A stretch of 64,000 bases of DNA, from the NCBI RefSeq assembly GCF_030929595.1, contig NZ_JAVFVR010000006.1, positions 62,001 through 126,000 of the forward strand, given 5' to 3'. Within the stretch, counting starts at the first letter, position 1, and each line of letters opens with the position of its first letter. The stretch is from Flavobacterium sp. LHD-85. GTDB taxonomy: Bacteria > Bacteroidota > Bacteroidia > Flavobacteriales > Flavobacteriaceae. A program made the position numbers and the translations under genes. Below are positions 8,132 to 16,780 of this stretch, one piece after another. The notes beneath the pieces were generated by a model. That model worked only from the letters and a program-made list of their open reading frames with translations. It did no database searches and was not told the origin of the DNA.

Positions 8132-9604
8132 ATGAAAAAGATCATTATAACATTCCTTTTAAGTGCCGGCCTATTGGCATCGTGCGCTGATCTAGAGGTA
8201 ACACCTACCTCTTTTGTAACCGAAGACAATTATTTTGTCACTCAAGATGATGCTACTGCAAGTGTAACTGCTGTTTATGCTTCCTTAAGTCTTGATCCAG
8301 GCGAGCAGAGTTTGTTTGGAAGAAACCTTTATTTCTTAACCGATATGGCTTCAGATTATGCGGCGGCAGGAGTTTCGGCAACCAATCCGCAAGTTAGAGC
8401 TTTGAGCAGTTTAACGCATGATGCTACGTCAGATCGTGTTCAAGTGGCTTGGAGACAAATCTATAACGGAATCAATAGAGCCAATGTTTCTATTGATAAT
8501 ATTCCGAAAGTATCAGGTTCAGATATTATTAAAACTAGACTAATTAATGAAGCTAAATTTATTAGAGGCTTATTATACTTTCAGGCAGTTCGTCTTTGGG
8601 GCGGAGTTCCGATTGTTTTGCACGAAGCGACTTCAATCAATTTGGGAGATTTAAAAACAAATCGTTCTACAGTTGACGAAGTTTACAATCAAATCATAAA
8701 AGATTTGACAGATGCTGAAGCCCTTCCTAAAACATATACAGCAACTGATGCTGGACGCGCTACATCGGGAGCTGCAAAAGCGATTTTAGCAAAAGTATAT
8801 CTAACTAGAAAAGACTGGCCAAATGCTATCGCAAAATCGAGAGAAGTAATTAATGGCGGTTACGGATATGCTTTGTTTGAAGATTTTCAAGATATTTTCA
8901 CTAAAACAAAAAAGAACGGAAAAGAGCATATTTTCTCGGTTCAATTTGAACCAAATCAAGCAGGAAACGGTTCTAGCGGAAGTACTTTTCAAGCCACTTC
9001 TTTTACTGGATTCACCGCAACAGAACCAGCAGATATTATCTCAGACGTTGCTTTGTTTTACGATATCTATGCTGCAGGAGATAAAAGAAGAGATGTTAGT
9101 TATGCCAAACAATTGCTTAATCCAGCAACAGGAACTCTATATACTTTTCCGAAACCAATTTTCAAAAAATATCTGGATTTATCCAATTTGGCTACTCCTG
9201 GAAACGTAGCGATCAACTTTCCTGTAATTCGTTATGCGGACATTCTTTTGTCTTTAGCGGAAGCGATAAATGAACAAGGCGGTCCAACTCCCGAAGCATA
9301 CGAATTGATTAATCAAGTGAGAAGAAGAGCTTTTGGAAAAGCGATTACAACTCCAGACGCAACGGTTGATTTAGTCGGATTAAATCAGACCTCTTTTAGA
9401 GCGGCAATTCAGGAAGAGCGTAAAAAAGAATTTGTTCAGGAAGGGCAAAGATGGTTTGACTTAGTAAGATGGGGAACATTGGTTACCGAAGTGAAAAAAG
9501 TAACGGCTAAAAACTCGGTTTCAGAACGAAATAATCTTTATCCGATTCCGCAAAGCGAAAGAAATATCAATCCTGATGGTTTGCCGCAAAATCCTGGGTA
9601 TTAA
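8132..9604 (+). CDS. SusD/RagB-family substrate-binding lipoprotein
   Basis: The 490-residue protein starts with a lipoprotein signal and a lipobox LLASC, making Cys18 the lipidated residue. The body follows the SusD pattern: the N-terminal segment DLEVTPTSFVTEDNYF, alpha-helical TPR-like middle parts (FIRGLLYFQAVRLWGGVP) and the C-terminal signature EGQRWFDLVRWG. SusD caps the SusC barrel and binds substrate at the cell surface. It sits 16 bases after the susC gene, clearly in the same operon. Nothing in the sequence identifies the ligand. The downstream gap of about 200 bases has an inverted repeat, so the following sulfatases may be expressed partly on their own. Confidence 0.93.
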   Translation: MKKIIITFLLSAGLLASCADLEVTPTSFVTEDNYFVTQDDATASVTAVYASLSLDPGEQSLFGRNLYFLTDMASDYAAAGVSATNPQVRALSSLTHDATSDRVQVAWRQIYNGINRANVSIDNIPKVSGSDIIKTRLINEAKFIRGLLYFQAVRLWGGVPIVLHEATSINLGDLKTNRSTVDEVYNQIIKDLTDAEALPKTYTATDAGRATSGAAKAILAKVYLTRKDWPNAIAKSREVINGGYGYALFEDFQDIFTKTKKNGKEHIFSVQFEPNQAGNGSSGSTFQATSFTGFTATEPADIISDVALFYDIYAAGDKRRDVSYAKQLLNPATGTLYTFPKPIFKKYLDLSNLATPGNVAINFPVIRYADILLSLAEAINEQGGPTPEAYELINQVRRRAFGKAITTPDATVDLVGLNQTSFRAAIQEERKKEFVQEGQRWFDLVRWGTLVTEVKKVTAKNSVSERNNLYPIPQSERNINPDGLPQNPGY

Positions 9605-9620
9605 TACCGACTGATATTTA

Positions 9621-9757
9621 AACACATAGAAACATAGATTTTAAATTATTAATAAAGAATGCAAAAGAGAAACTCCTTTCTCTACACATAGTTGCTATGT
9701 GAATTGAAATAAGTGAAACGCCTCTTATCGGCTCTAAAAGCTATGATTCTATGTGTT
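9621..9757. repeat. Composite palindromic repeat (acatag type)
   Basis: AACACATAGAAACATAG at 9621-9637 is mirrored by CTATGATTCTATGTGTT at 9741-9757 (16 of 17 positions). Inside lies a smaller hairpin, CACATAG-ttg-CTATGTG, at 9685-9701. The 137-base element fills the gap between susD and the first sulfatase. It could fold in the transcript and affect its processing or stability. Confidence 0.7.
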
Positions 9758-9806
9758 GAAAAAATAGATCATTAAAGAACCTTTTAACTAAAAAAACTAT
9801 AAAACA

Positions 9807-11723
9807 ATGAAAAATTTTAAAAATAGCATCGCTGTCAAAAGTCCAAAGAAAGGACTTTTGATTACAGCTTTCCTAATTGCACAATTGGGAATAGCACAGG
9901 AAAAAACTGAATTTAAAGGAGTAATCGGAAAAACTTTGGCTGATTCTAAAGAATATTGGCCAGATCCTGTAACTGCACCAAAAGGCGCTCCAAATATTGT
10001 TTGGATTCTTTTAGATGACGTTGGATTTGGGGCTACTAGTACTTTTGGAGGTTTAATCAATACGCCAACTTTTGATAATCTAGCCAATAACGGTTTACGT
10101 TATACCAACTTCCATACAACAGCAATTTGTGCTCCTACTCGCGCCGCTTTATTGACTGGAAGAAATTCAGGAAGAGTTCACGTAAGCGGATTTTCGCACA
10201 CTATTTTATCTGCTGGTTTTCCGGGTTGGGACGGAAGAATTCCTTCTGATAAAGGAACAATTGCAGAGATTTTACGTGACAATGGCTACAACACTTTTGC
10301 AGTTGGAAAATATGGTGTTACACCAGATGAAGAAGCCTCAGATGCTGGTCCATTTGACAGATGGCCAACTGGAAAAGGTTTCGATCATTTCTACGGATTC
10401 TTAGGTTCGCAAACCGATCAATACAATCCTGATTTGGTAGAAGATCAAGTTCACATTAAACCTGACGGACGCCATTTGAATGAATTGATTACAGATAAAG
10501 CGATCGGTTATATTCAGAAACAGCAAAAAGCAGCACCTGGAAAACCATTCTTCTTGTACTATGCACCAGGCGCGGTTCATGCACCTCATCAAGTGGCTGA
10601 AAAATGGGTTGAACCATACAAAGGGAAATTTGATGAAGGTTGGGATGTTTACCGTGAAAAAGTATTGGCTAACCAAAAGAAATTAGGAATCTTTCCTCAA
10701 AATGCTGGACTACCAGATCGTAACGCTTTAATTACGGAATGGAAAAAATTAACTCCAGACCAAAAGAAAGTATACGCTAGATTCATGGAAGTTTACGCAG
10801 GATTCCTAACATATACCGATTACGAAATTGGAAGAGTTGTTGATTATTTAAAACAAAGCGGACAATTGGATAATACTTTAATCTTTGTTGCAATTGGTGA
10901 CAACGGAGCCAGTAAAGAAGGAACACTGCAAGGAACAATCAATCAAAGTTTATTTGCTCAAGGAAAAACAGACGAAGAAAATTTCCAAAGCAATTTGAAT
11001 AATATTGGTGAAATCGGAACGGCAAAAGGTTTAAATACCAATTATCCTTTAGGATGGGCACAAGCAACCAATGCACCTTTCAAAAATTGGAAACAAGACG
11101 CACAATCTGAAGGCGGAACTCGCAATCCGTTGATTGTTTTTTATCCAAACGGAATTAAAGATAAAGGCGGCATCAGAAACCAATACAGCCACGTAACTGA
11201 TTTGCTTCCTACAACTTTGGCTATTGCAGGAATTAAAGCTCCAGAATACATCAAAGGAATAAAACAAGATATTATTCAAGGTTCTTCGTTCCAAGCTTCT
11301 CTAGATAATCCGAAAGCAGAATCATTGCACAAAGTGCAGTATTACTACATCTTCGGGAACAGAGCAATCTATAAAGACGGATGGAAAGCTTCTGCAGCGC
11401 ATTTGCCAGATTCTTTCGCTGTGAAAAAATCTTTAGGAAGCAACGAAAAACCAGCTCCAAGCAATTTTGATACAGATGTTTGGGAGTTATACAATCTAAA
11501 CGAAGATTTTAACGAACGTAATAATCTGGCGAAAAAATATCCTGAAAAACTAGCTGAACTTCAAAAATTATTTGACGAACAGGCCAAAGAAAACAATCTA
11601 TATCCGTTGATTGACTGGCAGGATGTTTACAACAGAAGAATCCATAATACAGGTGCTGACAAAGGAAAAACAGTTTCCGACTTGATTAAACAGGCAACTA
11701 AACCTGGAGGAACCAACAATTAA
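9807..11723 (+). CDS. Arylsulfatase (type I, Cys-type)
   Basis: This 638-residue secreted protein has a signal peptide (about residues 1-30, GLLITAFLIAQLGIA). The alkaline-phosphatase-fold metal site begins NIVWILLDDVGFG, with the two Asp residues near 70-71. The formylglycine site is CAPTR at 108-112 followed by AALLTGR, so Cys108 would be oxidised to formylglycine. Later metal-site motifs include GDNGAS. The product releases sulfate from sulfate esters, probably in the periplasm. Cys-type sulfatases need a maturase (anSME or FGE), and none is encoded in this window. It is the longest of three sulfatases here, and nothing in the sequence gives the substrate. Confidence 0.94.
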   Translation: MKNFKNSIAVKSPKKGLLITAFLIAQLGIAQEKTEFKGVIGKTLADSKEYWPDPVTAPKGAPNIVWILLDDVGFGATSTFGGLINTPTFDNLANNGLRYTNFHTTAICAPTRAALLTGRNSGRVHVSGFSHTILSAGFPGWDGRIPSDKGTIAEILRDNGYNTFAVGKYGVTPDEEASDAGPFDRWPTGKGFDHFYGFLGSQTDQYNPDLVEDQVHIKPDGRHLNELITDKAIGYIQKQQKAAPGKPFFLYYAPGAVHAPHQVAEKWVEPYKGKFDEGWDVYREKVLANQKKLGIFPQNAGLPDRNALITEWKKLTPDQKKVYARFMEVYAGFLTYTDYEIGRVVDYLKQSGQLDNTLIFVAIGDNGASKEGTLQGTINQSLFAQGKTDEENFQSNLNNIGEIGTAKGLNTNYPLGWAQATNAPFKNWKQDAQSEGGTRNPLIVFYPNGIKDKGGIRNQYSHVTDLLPTTLAIAGIKAPEYIKGIKQDIIQGSSFQASLDNPKAESLHKVQYYYIFGNRAIYKDGWKASAAHLPDSFAVKKSLGSNEKPAPSNFDTDVWELYNLNEDFNERNNLAKKYPEKLAELQKLFDEQAKENNLYPLIDWQDVYNRRIHNTGADKGKTVSDLIKQATKPGGTNN

Positions 11724-11733
11724 TATTACAGAA

Positions 11734-11807
11734 CCTGCAAGGTTTTGAAAACCTTGTAGGTTTCTACTAAAAAACAAATACCTACAAGGTTTTCAAAACC
11801 TTGCAGG
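11734..11807. repeat. 27-bp inverted repeat pair (ctgcaaggtttt type)
   Basis: The unit at 11734-11760 (CCTGCAAGGTTTTGAA... ending CTTGTAGG) reappears exactly as its reverse complement at 11781-11807, 20 bases away. Each unit is itself almost palindromic, so it can fold alone or as one long hairpin. A second pair, 25 of 27 bases identical, is at 15391-15476. Both sit directly after sulfatase genes and resemble REP/BIME-like dispersed elements. Confidence 0.85.
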
Positions 11808-11824
11808 ACATAAAACGAATAATT

Positions 11825-11944
11825 ATGAAACGAGTAGATTATGAAATTATAGGAAAAAAGATTGTCGTGGGGATAATCTTGTTTTTAGTTCCGCTGGCGA
11901 TTCTGGCTGGCGGATTAGCAGTAGTAAATCAATTTTTAAAATAA
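11825..11944 (+). CDS. Small single-span membrane protein (39 aa)
   Basis: An ATG with an A-rich upstream context opens a 39-codon frame beginning MKRVDYEIIGKKIV, followed by one hydrophobic helix (VGIILFLVPLAILAGGLAVV) and a short tail NQFLK. The stop codon is six bases before the next gene, which argues that it is a real operon member. The arrangement is that of a small inner-membrane peptide. It may assist the following multi-span hydroxylase-family protein. I do not recognise a family. Confidence 0.6.
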   Translation: MKRVDYEIIGKKIVVGIILFLVPLAILAGGLAVVNQFLK

Positions 11945-11950
11945 GAAATC

Positions 11951-13006
11951 ATGGCAATAGTTCAAAAAGAAAAATTAACGAGAGACTTAACAATAAGTTT
12001 CTTCATTTATTCATTGCCGGTAGTGGCAATTTATCTGTATTTTAAACTAACCGGAGGAGCTATAAGTGAATCGCATATTACACTGCCTTCATTTTTAGAG
12101 TTTGCACAACCCGTTTTTGCTAATATCAGAACTTGGGGATTAACGGTATTTATGATCGTTTTAGGAATTATAGAATTTGCAGCAGGACTGTATGATGACG
12201 AATGGACAGGCGAAGAACGCAAAATTGACATTGTTTGTTTCTTAGCTCCAAAATTGCTTTTACCTCCTGTAATTGCTTTTTTTAGTTTAACAGCGTTGCC
12301 TTATTTATTGCCAAATCTGGCCAATTCATTATCATGGGTTCCGTTTTGGGGAGGATTTTTCTTAATCGCCATTGCCGACGATTTAACGCAGTATTGGTAT
12401 CACAGACTGCATCATCAAGTTCCATTTTTATGGCGTTTTCATAGAACACATCATTCAGCTCCGTATATGGGAATGGCGATGGCTTCTAGACAAAACTTTA
12501 TTTATACGGTTTTCTTCTCTCAGATTTATTTGACAGCGACTTTAACGTATTTAGGTTTAGGACTTCCTGCTTTGTTCGTTTTAGTAATCAAAAGTTTCAT
12601 CACTTTGGGAGCACATTCAAGTATTCCGTGGGACAAACCTTTTTACAAATACAGAGTATTGCATCCAATAGCGTGGGTTTTAGAAAGACTGATTTCTACT
12701 CCTGCAACACATCAAGCGCATCATGCAGATACAAGTGGAGACGGTGTTGGACATTTTAAAGGAAACTTTGGAAATATGTTTTTTATCTGGGATATCATTT
12801 TCGGAACCGGATTAATAACACGTAAATATCCTAAAACATTCGGAACAAAATCATACAAACAAGAAGAATGGTACGCCCAGTTTCTTTGGCCAATTTTTAA
12901 ATCTAAAAAAGAAGGGAGTTCTCTTGCTGAAGGAGTATTATCGCTTCCGTCAAAACCTAAGGCAGCTTTAGAAGAAACTCCGACTCCAGTTTTAGAACAA
13001 GTTTAA
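11951..13006 (+). CDS. Sterol desaturase/fatty acid hydroxylase family protein
   Basis: A 351-residue integral membrane protein with four to six hydrophobic segments. It carries the His clusters of the non-haem di-iron hydroxylase family: HRLHH (in YWYHRLHHQVPF), HRTHH (in RFHRTHHSAPYMG) and HQAHH (in THQAHHADTSGDG). These ligate two irons that activate O2 to hydroxylate or desaturate a lipid-like substrate. It lies between two sulfatase genes and 11 bases before the rhodanese/thioredoxin gene. A substrate connected with sulfur, such as an alkyl sulfate or a sulfonolipid, is possible but unproven. The residues after about 310 are polar and low in complexity. Confidence 0.85.
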   Translation: MAIVQKEKLTRDLTISFFIYSLPVVAIYLYFKLTGGAISESHITLPSFLEFAQPVFANIRTWGLTVFMIVLGIIEFAAGLYDDEWTGEERKIDIVCFLAPKLLLPPVIAFFSLTALPYLLPNLANSLSWVPFWGGFFLIAIADDLTQYWYHRLHHQVPFLWRFHRTHHSAPYMGMAMASRQNFIYTVFFSQIYLTATLTYLGLGLPALFVLVIKSFITLGAHSSIPWDKPFYKYRVLHPIAWVLERLISTPATHQAHHADTSGDGVGHFKGNFGNMFFIWDIIFGTGLITRKYPKTFGTKSYKQEEWYAQFLWPIFKSKKEGSSLAEGVLSLPSKPKAALEETPTPVLEQV

Positions 13007-13017
13007 TACTTCTTAAG

Positions 13018-13731
13018 ATGAAAAATCAAATCTTAAAAACCAGTATAACAGCAATTGCCTTCTTTTGGGCAGTTGCTGCTTTTTCGCAAAATGAAAACCA
13101 CAGTTCTTTATCCTTAGATTCATTTTATTCGAAAATAAAAAGTCAAAAGAATCCACAGATCGTTGATGCTAGAACTTCAGAAGAATTTGCTCTAAATCAT
13201 ATTGAAGGCGCTGTAAACTTTAATCTTCAATCTGAAAACTATATCCAATCTGTCGCTAAATTGGATAAGTCCAAACCTGTTTTTATCTATTCGATCGGAG
13301 CTGGAAGAAGTGTTGCTTTAGAAAAAGAGTTATTAAAAAATGGCTTTTCAGAAGCCTATAGTTTAGAAGGCGGAATTGCAAATTGGATTGGAAACGGAAA
13401 ACCTTTTTATTCTAATCTAAAAAGCAAATTATCATTAGCCGAATTCAATAAAACTATTGCTGAAAATAAAACAGTTTTGGTTGATATCGGCTCAAAATAC
13501 TGTGCCCCTTGCAAAAAGGTTAAACCGATTCTGGAAACCATCAGATCTGAATACGGTTCTAATTTAAAAATCATAGAAATTGAGCTAGAAGACAGTCCGC
13601 AGGTTATTGCCGATTTAAAAACAGTAAAAGTTTTTCCGACTTTAATCTTGTATGAAAACGGGAAAATTATTTTTAAAAAAGAAGGCATAACCGATTTGAA
13701 AAATGAAGTAGATGTTGCTTTAGCTAAATAA
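13018..13731 (+). CDS. Secreted rhodanese-like/thioredoxin fusion protein
   Basis: The 237-residue protein has a signal peptide (to about residue 24, AFSQ). A rhodanese-fold domain spans roughly 30-130 and a thioredoxin domain 135-237. The thioredoxin part has an intact redox site YCAPCKK (Cys162, Cys165). The rhodanese active loop reads YSIGAGRSV, so the position of the usual catalytic Cys is Ser92; sulfur transfer by the classical mechanism is therefore unlikely in that domain. It lies between the hydroxylase-family gene and the second sulfatase with gaps of 11 and 19 bases, so it belongs to the same operon. Possible roles are redox maintenance of sulfatases or handling of sulfane or sulfite in the periplasm. 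Confidence 0.88.
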   Translation: MKNQILKTSITAIAFFWAVAAFSQNENHSSLSLDSFYSKIKSQKNPQIVDARTSEEFALNHIEGAVNFNLQSENYIQSVAKLDKSKPVFIYSIGAGRSVALEKELLKNGFSEAYSLEGGIANWIGNGKPFYSNLKSKLSLAEFNKTIAENKTVLVDIGSKYCAPCKKVKPILETIRSEYGSNLKIIEIELEDSPQVIADLKTVKVFPTLILYENGKIIFKKEGITDLKNEVDVALAK

Positions 13732-13750
13732 TCAATAAACCCCAAAAATC

Positions 13751-15367
13751 ATGGCAAACTTCAAATTCAATAAAAAGTTTTTAATTCCTATTCTCCTGAT
13801 TTTTCTGATTGCAGCTTTTTTATTCTGGCCAATTAATACCTATGGAACCTTAATCAAAGAAGATCCAAAATTGACAGAAGGAAAAAAAGAATTTTTAGCT
13901 TCAAAACCTAAAGATTCTATTTCTGGTAAAAAGACCAATATCATTATACTTCTGGCAGATGATTTAGGAAAATATGACATTTCGCTTTACGGCGGAAAAT
14001 CGATTCCAACTCCACAGATCGATTCGTTGGCAGCATCAGGTGCAACATTTACAGATGGTTACGCTTCGGCATCAATTTGTTCGCCATCAAGAGCGGGATT
14101 AATTACGGGAAGATATCAGGAACGTTTTGGGCATGAATACCAGCCAGGCGATCGGTATCCTAAAAACAATTTAGAATATTATGCTTTTAATTATCTAATT
14201 GAAACGGACAATTGGAAATTGAACGACAAAATCGATTATCCAACTGATGCTTCTATTGCAACGCAAGGACTTCCAAAATCGGAAATCACTTTTGCAGATT
14301 TGGCAAAAAGACAAGGCTACAGCACAGGAATAATTGGAAAATGGCATTTGGGCCACAACAAAGGCTTTTTTCCTTTAGATCGCGGTTTCGATTATCATTA
14401 CGGATTTTATCAGGCTTTCTCGCTTTATGCTCCAGAAGATGATAATCCAGATATTATTAATCATCATCATAAAGATTTTACCGACAAAACCATTTGGGGT
14501 AAAGGTCGAGTTGGAATTGGACAGATTCGTCGAGATACCACAATTATTGATGAAAAAGCCTATCTAACCGAAAAATTTGCTGATGAAGCGAAGGCTTTTA
14601 TTGATAAAAATAAAAACAAACCTTTTTTGCTTTATATTCCGTTCAATGCGCCCCACACGCCGTTTCAGGTTCGTAAAAAATACTACGATCGTTTCCCTAA
14701 TGTAAAAGATGAAAACAAACGTGTTTATTTTGCTATGATTAGCGCTTTGGATGATGCCATTGGAAGAATTCGCGAAAAAGTCAAAAAAGAAGGATTAGAA
14801 GACAATACTTTAATCATTTTTGCAAGTGACAATGGCGGTGCCGATTATACTTTTGCTACAACAAATGCTCCACTTAAAGGCGGAAAATTTTCTCATTTCG
14901 AAGGTGGAATTAATGTTCCTTTTGCACTTTCATGGAAAGGAAAAATTAAGCCTCATACAGTTTATAAACAGCCTGTAAGCACTTTAGATTTTTTCACAAC
15001 CATTGCTGCGGCGATCGGTTCAGATTTACCAAAAGATAGAATTTATGATGGTGTTGATTTGGTTAAAACAGTAAATGAAAATAAAGTAGCACACAAAGAT
15101 TTATACTGGCGTTCTGGCGATGCAAAAGCTGTTCGAAGCGGCGATTGGAAATTAATCATTAGCGGAAAAACGCATGAAAAATGGCTTTATAATCTTGCAA
15201 AAGATAAATCGGAAACTAAAGACCTCTCACAACTAAATCCTGAAAAAGTAAAAGAATTAGAAACAGCTTTACAAACTTGGGAAAAAGGCTTAATCAAACC
15301 GCTTTGGCCTAATTTAACCTATTATGAATTCGACTTTGGAAAACAAAAGTACTTTGTTGATTTGTAA
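13751..15367 (+). CDS. Membrane-anchored sulfatase (type I, Cys-type)
   Basis: A 538-residue sulfatase with an N-terminal hydrophobic helix (residues 9-26, FLIPILLIFLIAAFLFW) and no clear cleavage site, so it is probably tethered to the inner membrane and faces the periplasm. The metal site is NIIILLADDLGKYD (Asp70, Asp71). The formylglycine site is CSPSR at 110-114 followed by AGLITGR. Further motifs are IGKWHLGH and SDNGGADY. It starts 19 bases after the rhodanese/thioredoxin gene and is followed by the second inverted-repeat pair. Its sequence differs clearly from the other two sulfatases, so the three probably act on different sulfate esters or linkages. Confidence 0.94.
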   Translation: MANFKFNKKFLIPILLIFLIAAFLFWPINTYGTLIKEDPKLTEGKKEFLASKPKDSISGKKTNIIILLADDLGKYDISLYGGKSIPTPQIDSLAASGATFTDGYASASICSPSRAGLITGRYQERFGHEYQPGDRYPKNNLEYYAFNYLIETDNWKLNDKIDYPTDASIATQGLPKSEITFADLAKRQGYSTGIIGKWHLGHNKGFFPLDRGFDYHYGFYQAFSLYAPEDDNPDIINHHHKDFTDKTIWGKGRVGIGQIRRDTTIIDEKAYLTEKFADEAKAFIDKNKNKPFLLYIPFNAPHTPFQVRKKYYDRFPNVKDENKRVYFAMISALDDAIGRIREKVKKEGLEDNTLIIFASDNGGADYTFATTNAPLKGGKFSHFEGGINVPFALSWKGKIKPHTVYKQPVSTLDFFTTIAAAIGSDLPKDRIYDGVDLVKTVNENKVAHKDLYWRSGDAKAVRSGDWKLIISGKTHEKWLYNLAKDKSETKDLSQLNPEKVKELETALQTWEKGLIKPLWPNLTYYEFDFGKQKYFVDL

Positions 15368-15390
15368 TATCTAAATACAAATACTCAACT

Positions 15391-15476
15391 CCTGCAAGGT
15401 TTCCAAAACCTTGTAGGTTTGTTTTAACTACTCGAATAATTACTTAATACCTACAAGGTTTTGGAAACCTTGCAGG
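15391..15476. repeat. Second 27-bp inverted repeat pair
   Basis: Units at 15391-15417 and 15450-15476 are exact reverse complements, separated by 32 bases. They match the pair at 11734-11807 in 25 of 27 positions; the difference is TT-GA against TC-CA at the centre. The right unit ends 14 bases before the ATG of the YeiH-family gene. A TTG inside it could be mistaken for an upstream start. Confidence 0.85.
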
Positions 15477-15490
15477 AAAACAAACATACA

Positions 15491-16747
15491 ATGTCAACCT
15501 CAGCAAAATTTACTATTCACGAAGATTGGACCGTAGTAATTCTAGGCTTTCTTATTATTGGAATTTCGCTTTTTATATTTCTCCCAGAAATACCCGTTTT
15601 CAATTGGTCAAATACTTCCGATTTATTCAAAAATATATTTGATTTCACAAACCTAAAAGTCCTTTTTATACAATTTTTATATCTAATTGCTATTGGGGCT
15701 TTTGGTGTTTTTTTAATTGGAAAATCAGTCAAATCTTTTTTATTTACGTTTCCAATTGTTTATTTTTTAACATTGATTGCACTTATTCTGGCAGGAAATT
15801 CGGCAATAAAATCCATCAATTTAGAAGCTGTGATTTTCAGTTTGATAATTGGTTTAGCAATTGGCAATTTCTTCAAACTTCCAGAATGGTTTCGTGCTGC
15901 TTTATCAACCGAACTTTTTGTCAAAATCGGATTGGTTTTATTGGGAACGAGTGTTATTTTTTCTGATATTTTAAAAGCAGGTTCACTAGGTTTAATTCAG
16001 GCTTTAATAGTGGTTTTGTCGGTTTGGTATTTTGCCTTCTGGCTTTGCAAGAAATTAAAAGTCGATGACGAATTAACCATGATGATTTCAAGTGCTGTTT
16101 CTATCTGTGGCGTTTCGGCTGCGATTGCAACTTCTGGTGCGATCAAAGGGGACTCAAAAAAATTATCCTATGTAATTTCGATCGTTTTGGTGACTGCAAT
16201 TCCAATGATGATTTTCATGCCTATTATTGCTAAATATTTTAATTTTCCTGAAGAAGTAACTGGTGCTTGGCTCGGAGGAAGCATTGATACTTCTGGTGCA
16301 GTTGTAGCTTCAGTAACTTTGGTTGGAGAAACAGCGTTAAAAATTAGTACAATTGTAAAATTTTCGCAAAATGTACTATTAGGATTAGCCGCTTTTGTTA
16401 TTTCAATTTATTGGACGTACACCCATAACAATTCCTCTGAAGCGATATCTAAACCGACTTTAAAAGTCATTTGGGAACGTTTCCCTAAATTTGTTATCGG
16501 TTTTATCTTAGCCTCTATCCTATTTTCTTTTTTTATAAGCCCAGAAGTTCGAGATACTGTCAAGGACAATCTGAAAAACCTACAAGGAGTTTGGTTTGCA
16601 TTGGCTTTTACAAGTATAGGCTTAGAAACCAATTTTAAAGATTTACTTCAAAACAATAGCAGGAAACCTTTATTTGCCTTCTTAATTGCACAATTATTCA
16701 ACATTATTATTACCCTTTTCATTGCTTTTTTACTTTTCAATAAATAA
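15491..16747 (+). CDS. YeiH/TauZ-family putative sulfate exporter (UPF0324)
   Basis: I place the start at the ATG at 15491 (MSTSAKFTIHEDW), giving 418 residues; an in-frame TTG ten codons earlier lies inside the inverted repeat and would add repeat-encoded residues. The protein has about ten membrane segments and the family's conserved stretches: VLLGTSVIFSDILKAG, SICGVSAAIATSGAIKGD and GAWLGGSIDTSGAVVAS. Members called TauZ or SuyZ occur with sulfonate degradation genes and are proposed to export sulfate. Here it lies between two sulfatases, so moving sulfate or sulfite released from esters is a reasonable role. The direction of transport cannot be read from the sequence. Confidence 0.85.
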   Translation: MSTSAKFTIHEDWTVVILGFLIIGISLFIFLPEIPVFNWSNTSDLFKNIFDFTNLKVLFIQFLYLIAIGAFGVFLIGKSVKSFLFTFPIVYFLTLIALILAGNSAIKSINLEAVIFSLIIGLAIGNFFKLPEWFRAALSTELFVKIGLVLLGTSVIFSDILKAGSLGLIQALIVVLSVWYFAFWLCKKLKVDDELTMMISSAVSICGVSAAIATSGAIKGDSKKLSYVISIVLVTAIPMMIFMPIIAKYFNFPEEVTGAWLGGSIDTSGAVVASVTLVGETALKISTIVKFSQNVLLGLAAFVISIYWTYTHNNSSEAISKPTLKVIWERFPKFVIGFILASILFSFFISPEVRDTVKDNLKNLQGVWFALAFTSIGLETNFKDLLQNNSRKPLFAFLIAQLFNIIITLFIAFLLFNK

Positions 16748-16780
16748 AAAACCAATGAAAATTAACAACAAAACAATACC

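Noticed and set aside
15461..15490. Upstream TTG start adding ten residues to the YeiH-family protein
   Set aside because: The extra codons lie in the inverted repeat, and the ATG at 15491 gives a normal family N-terminus.
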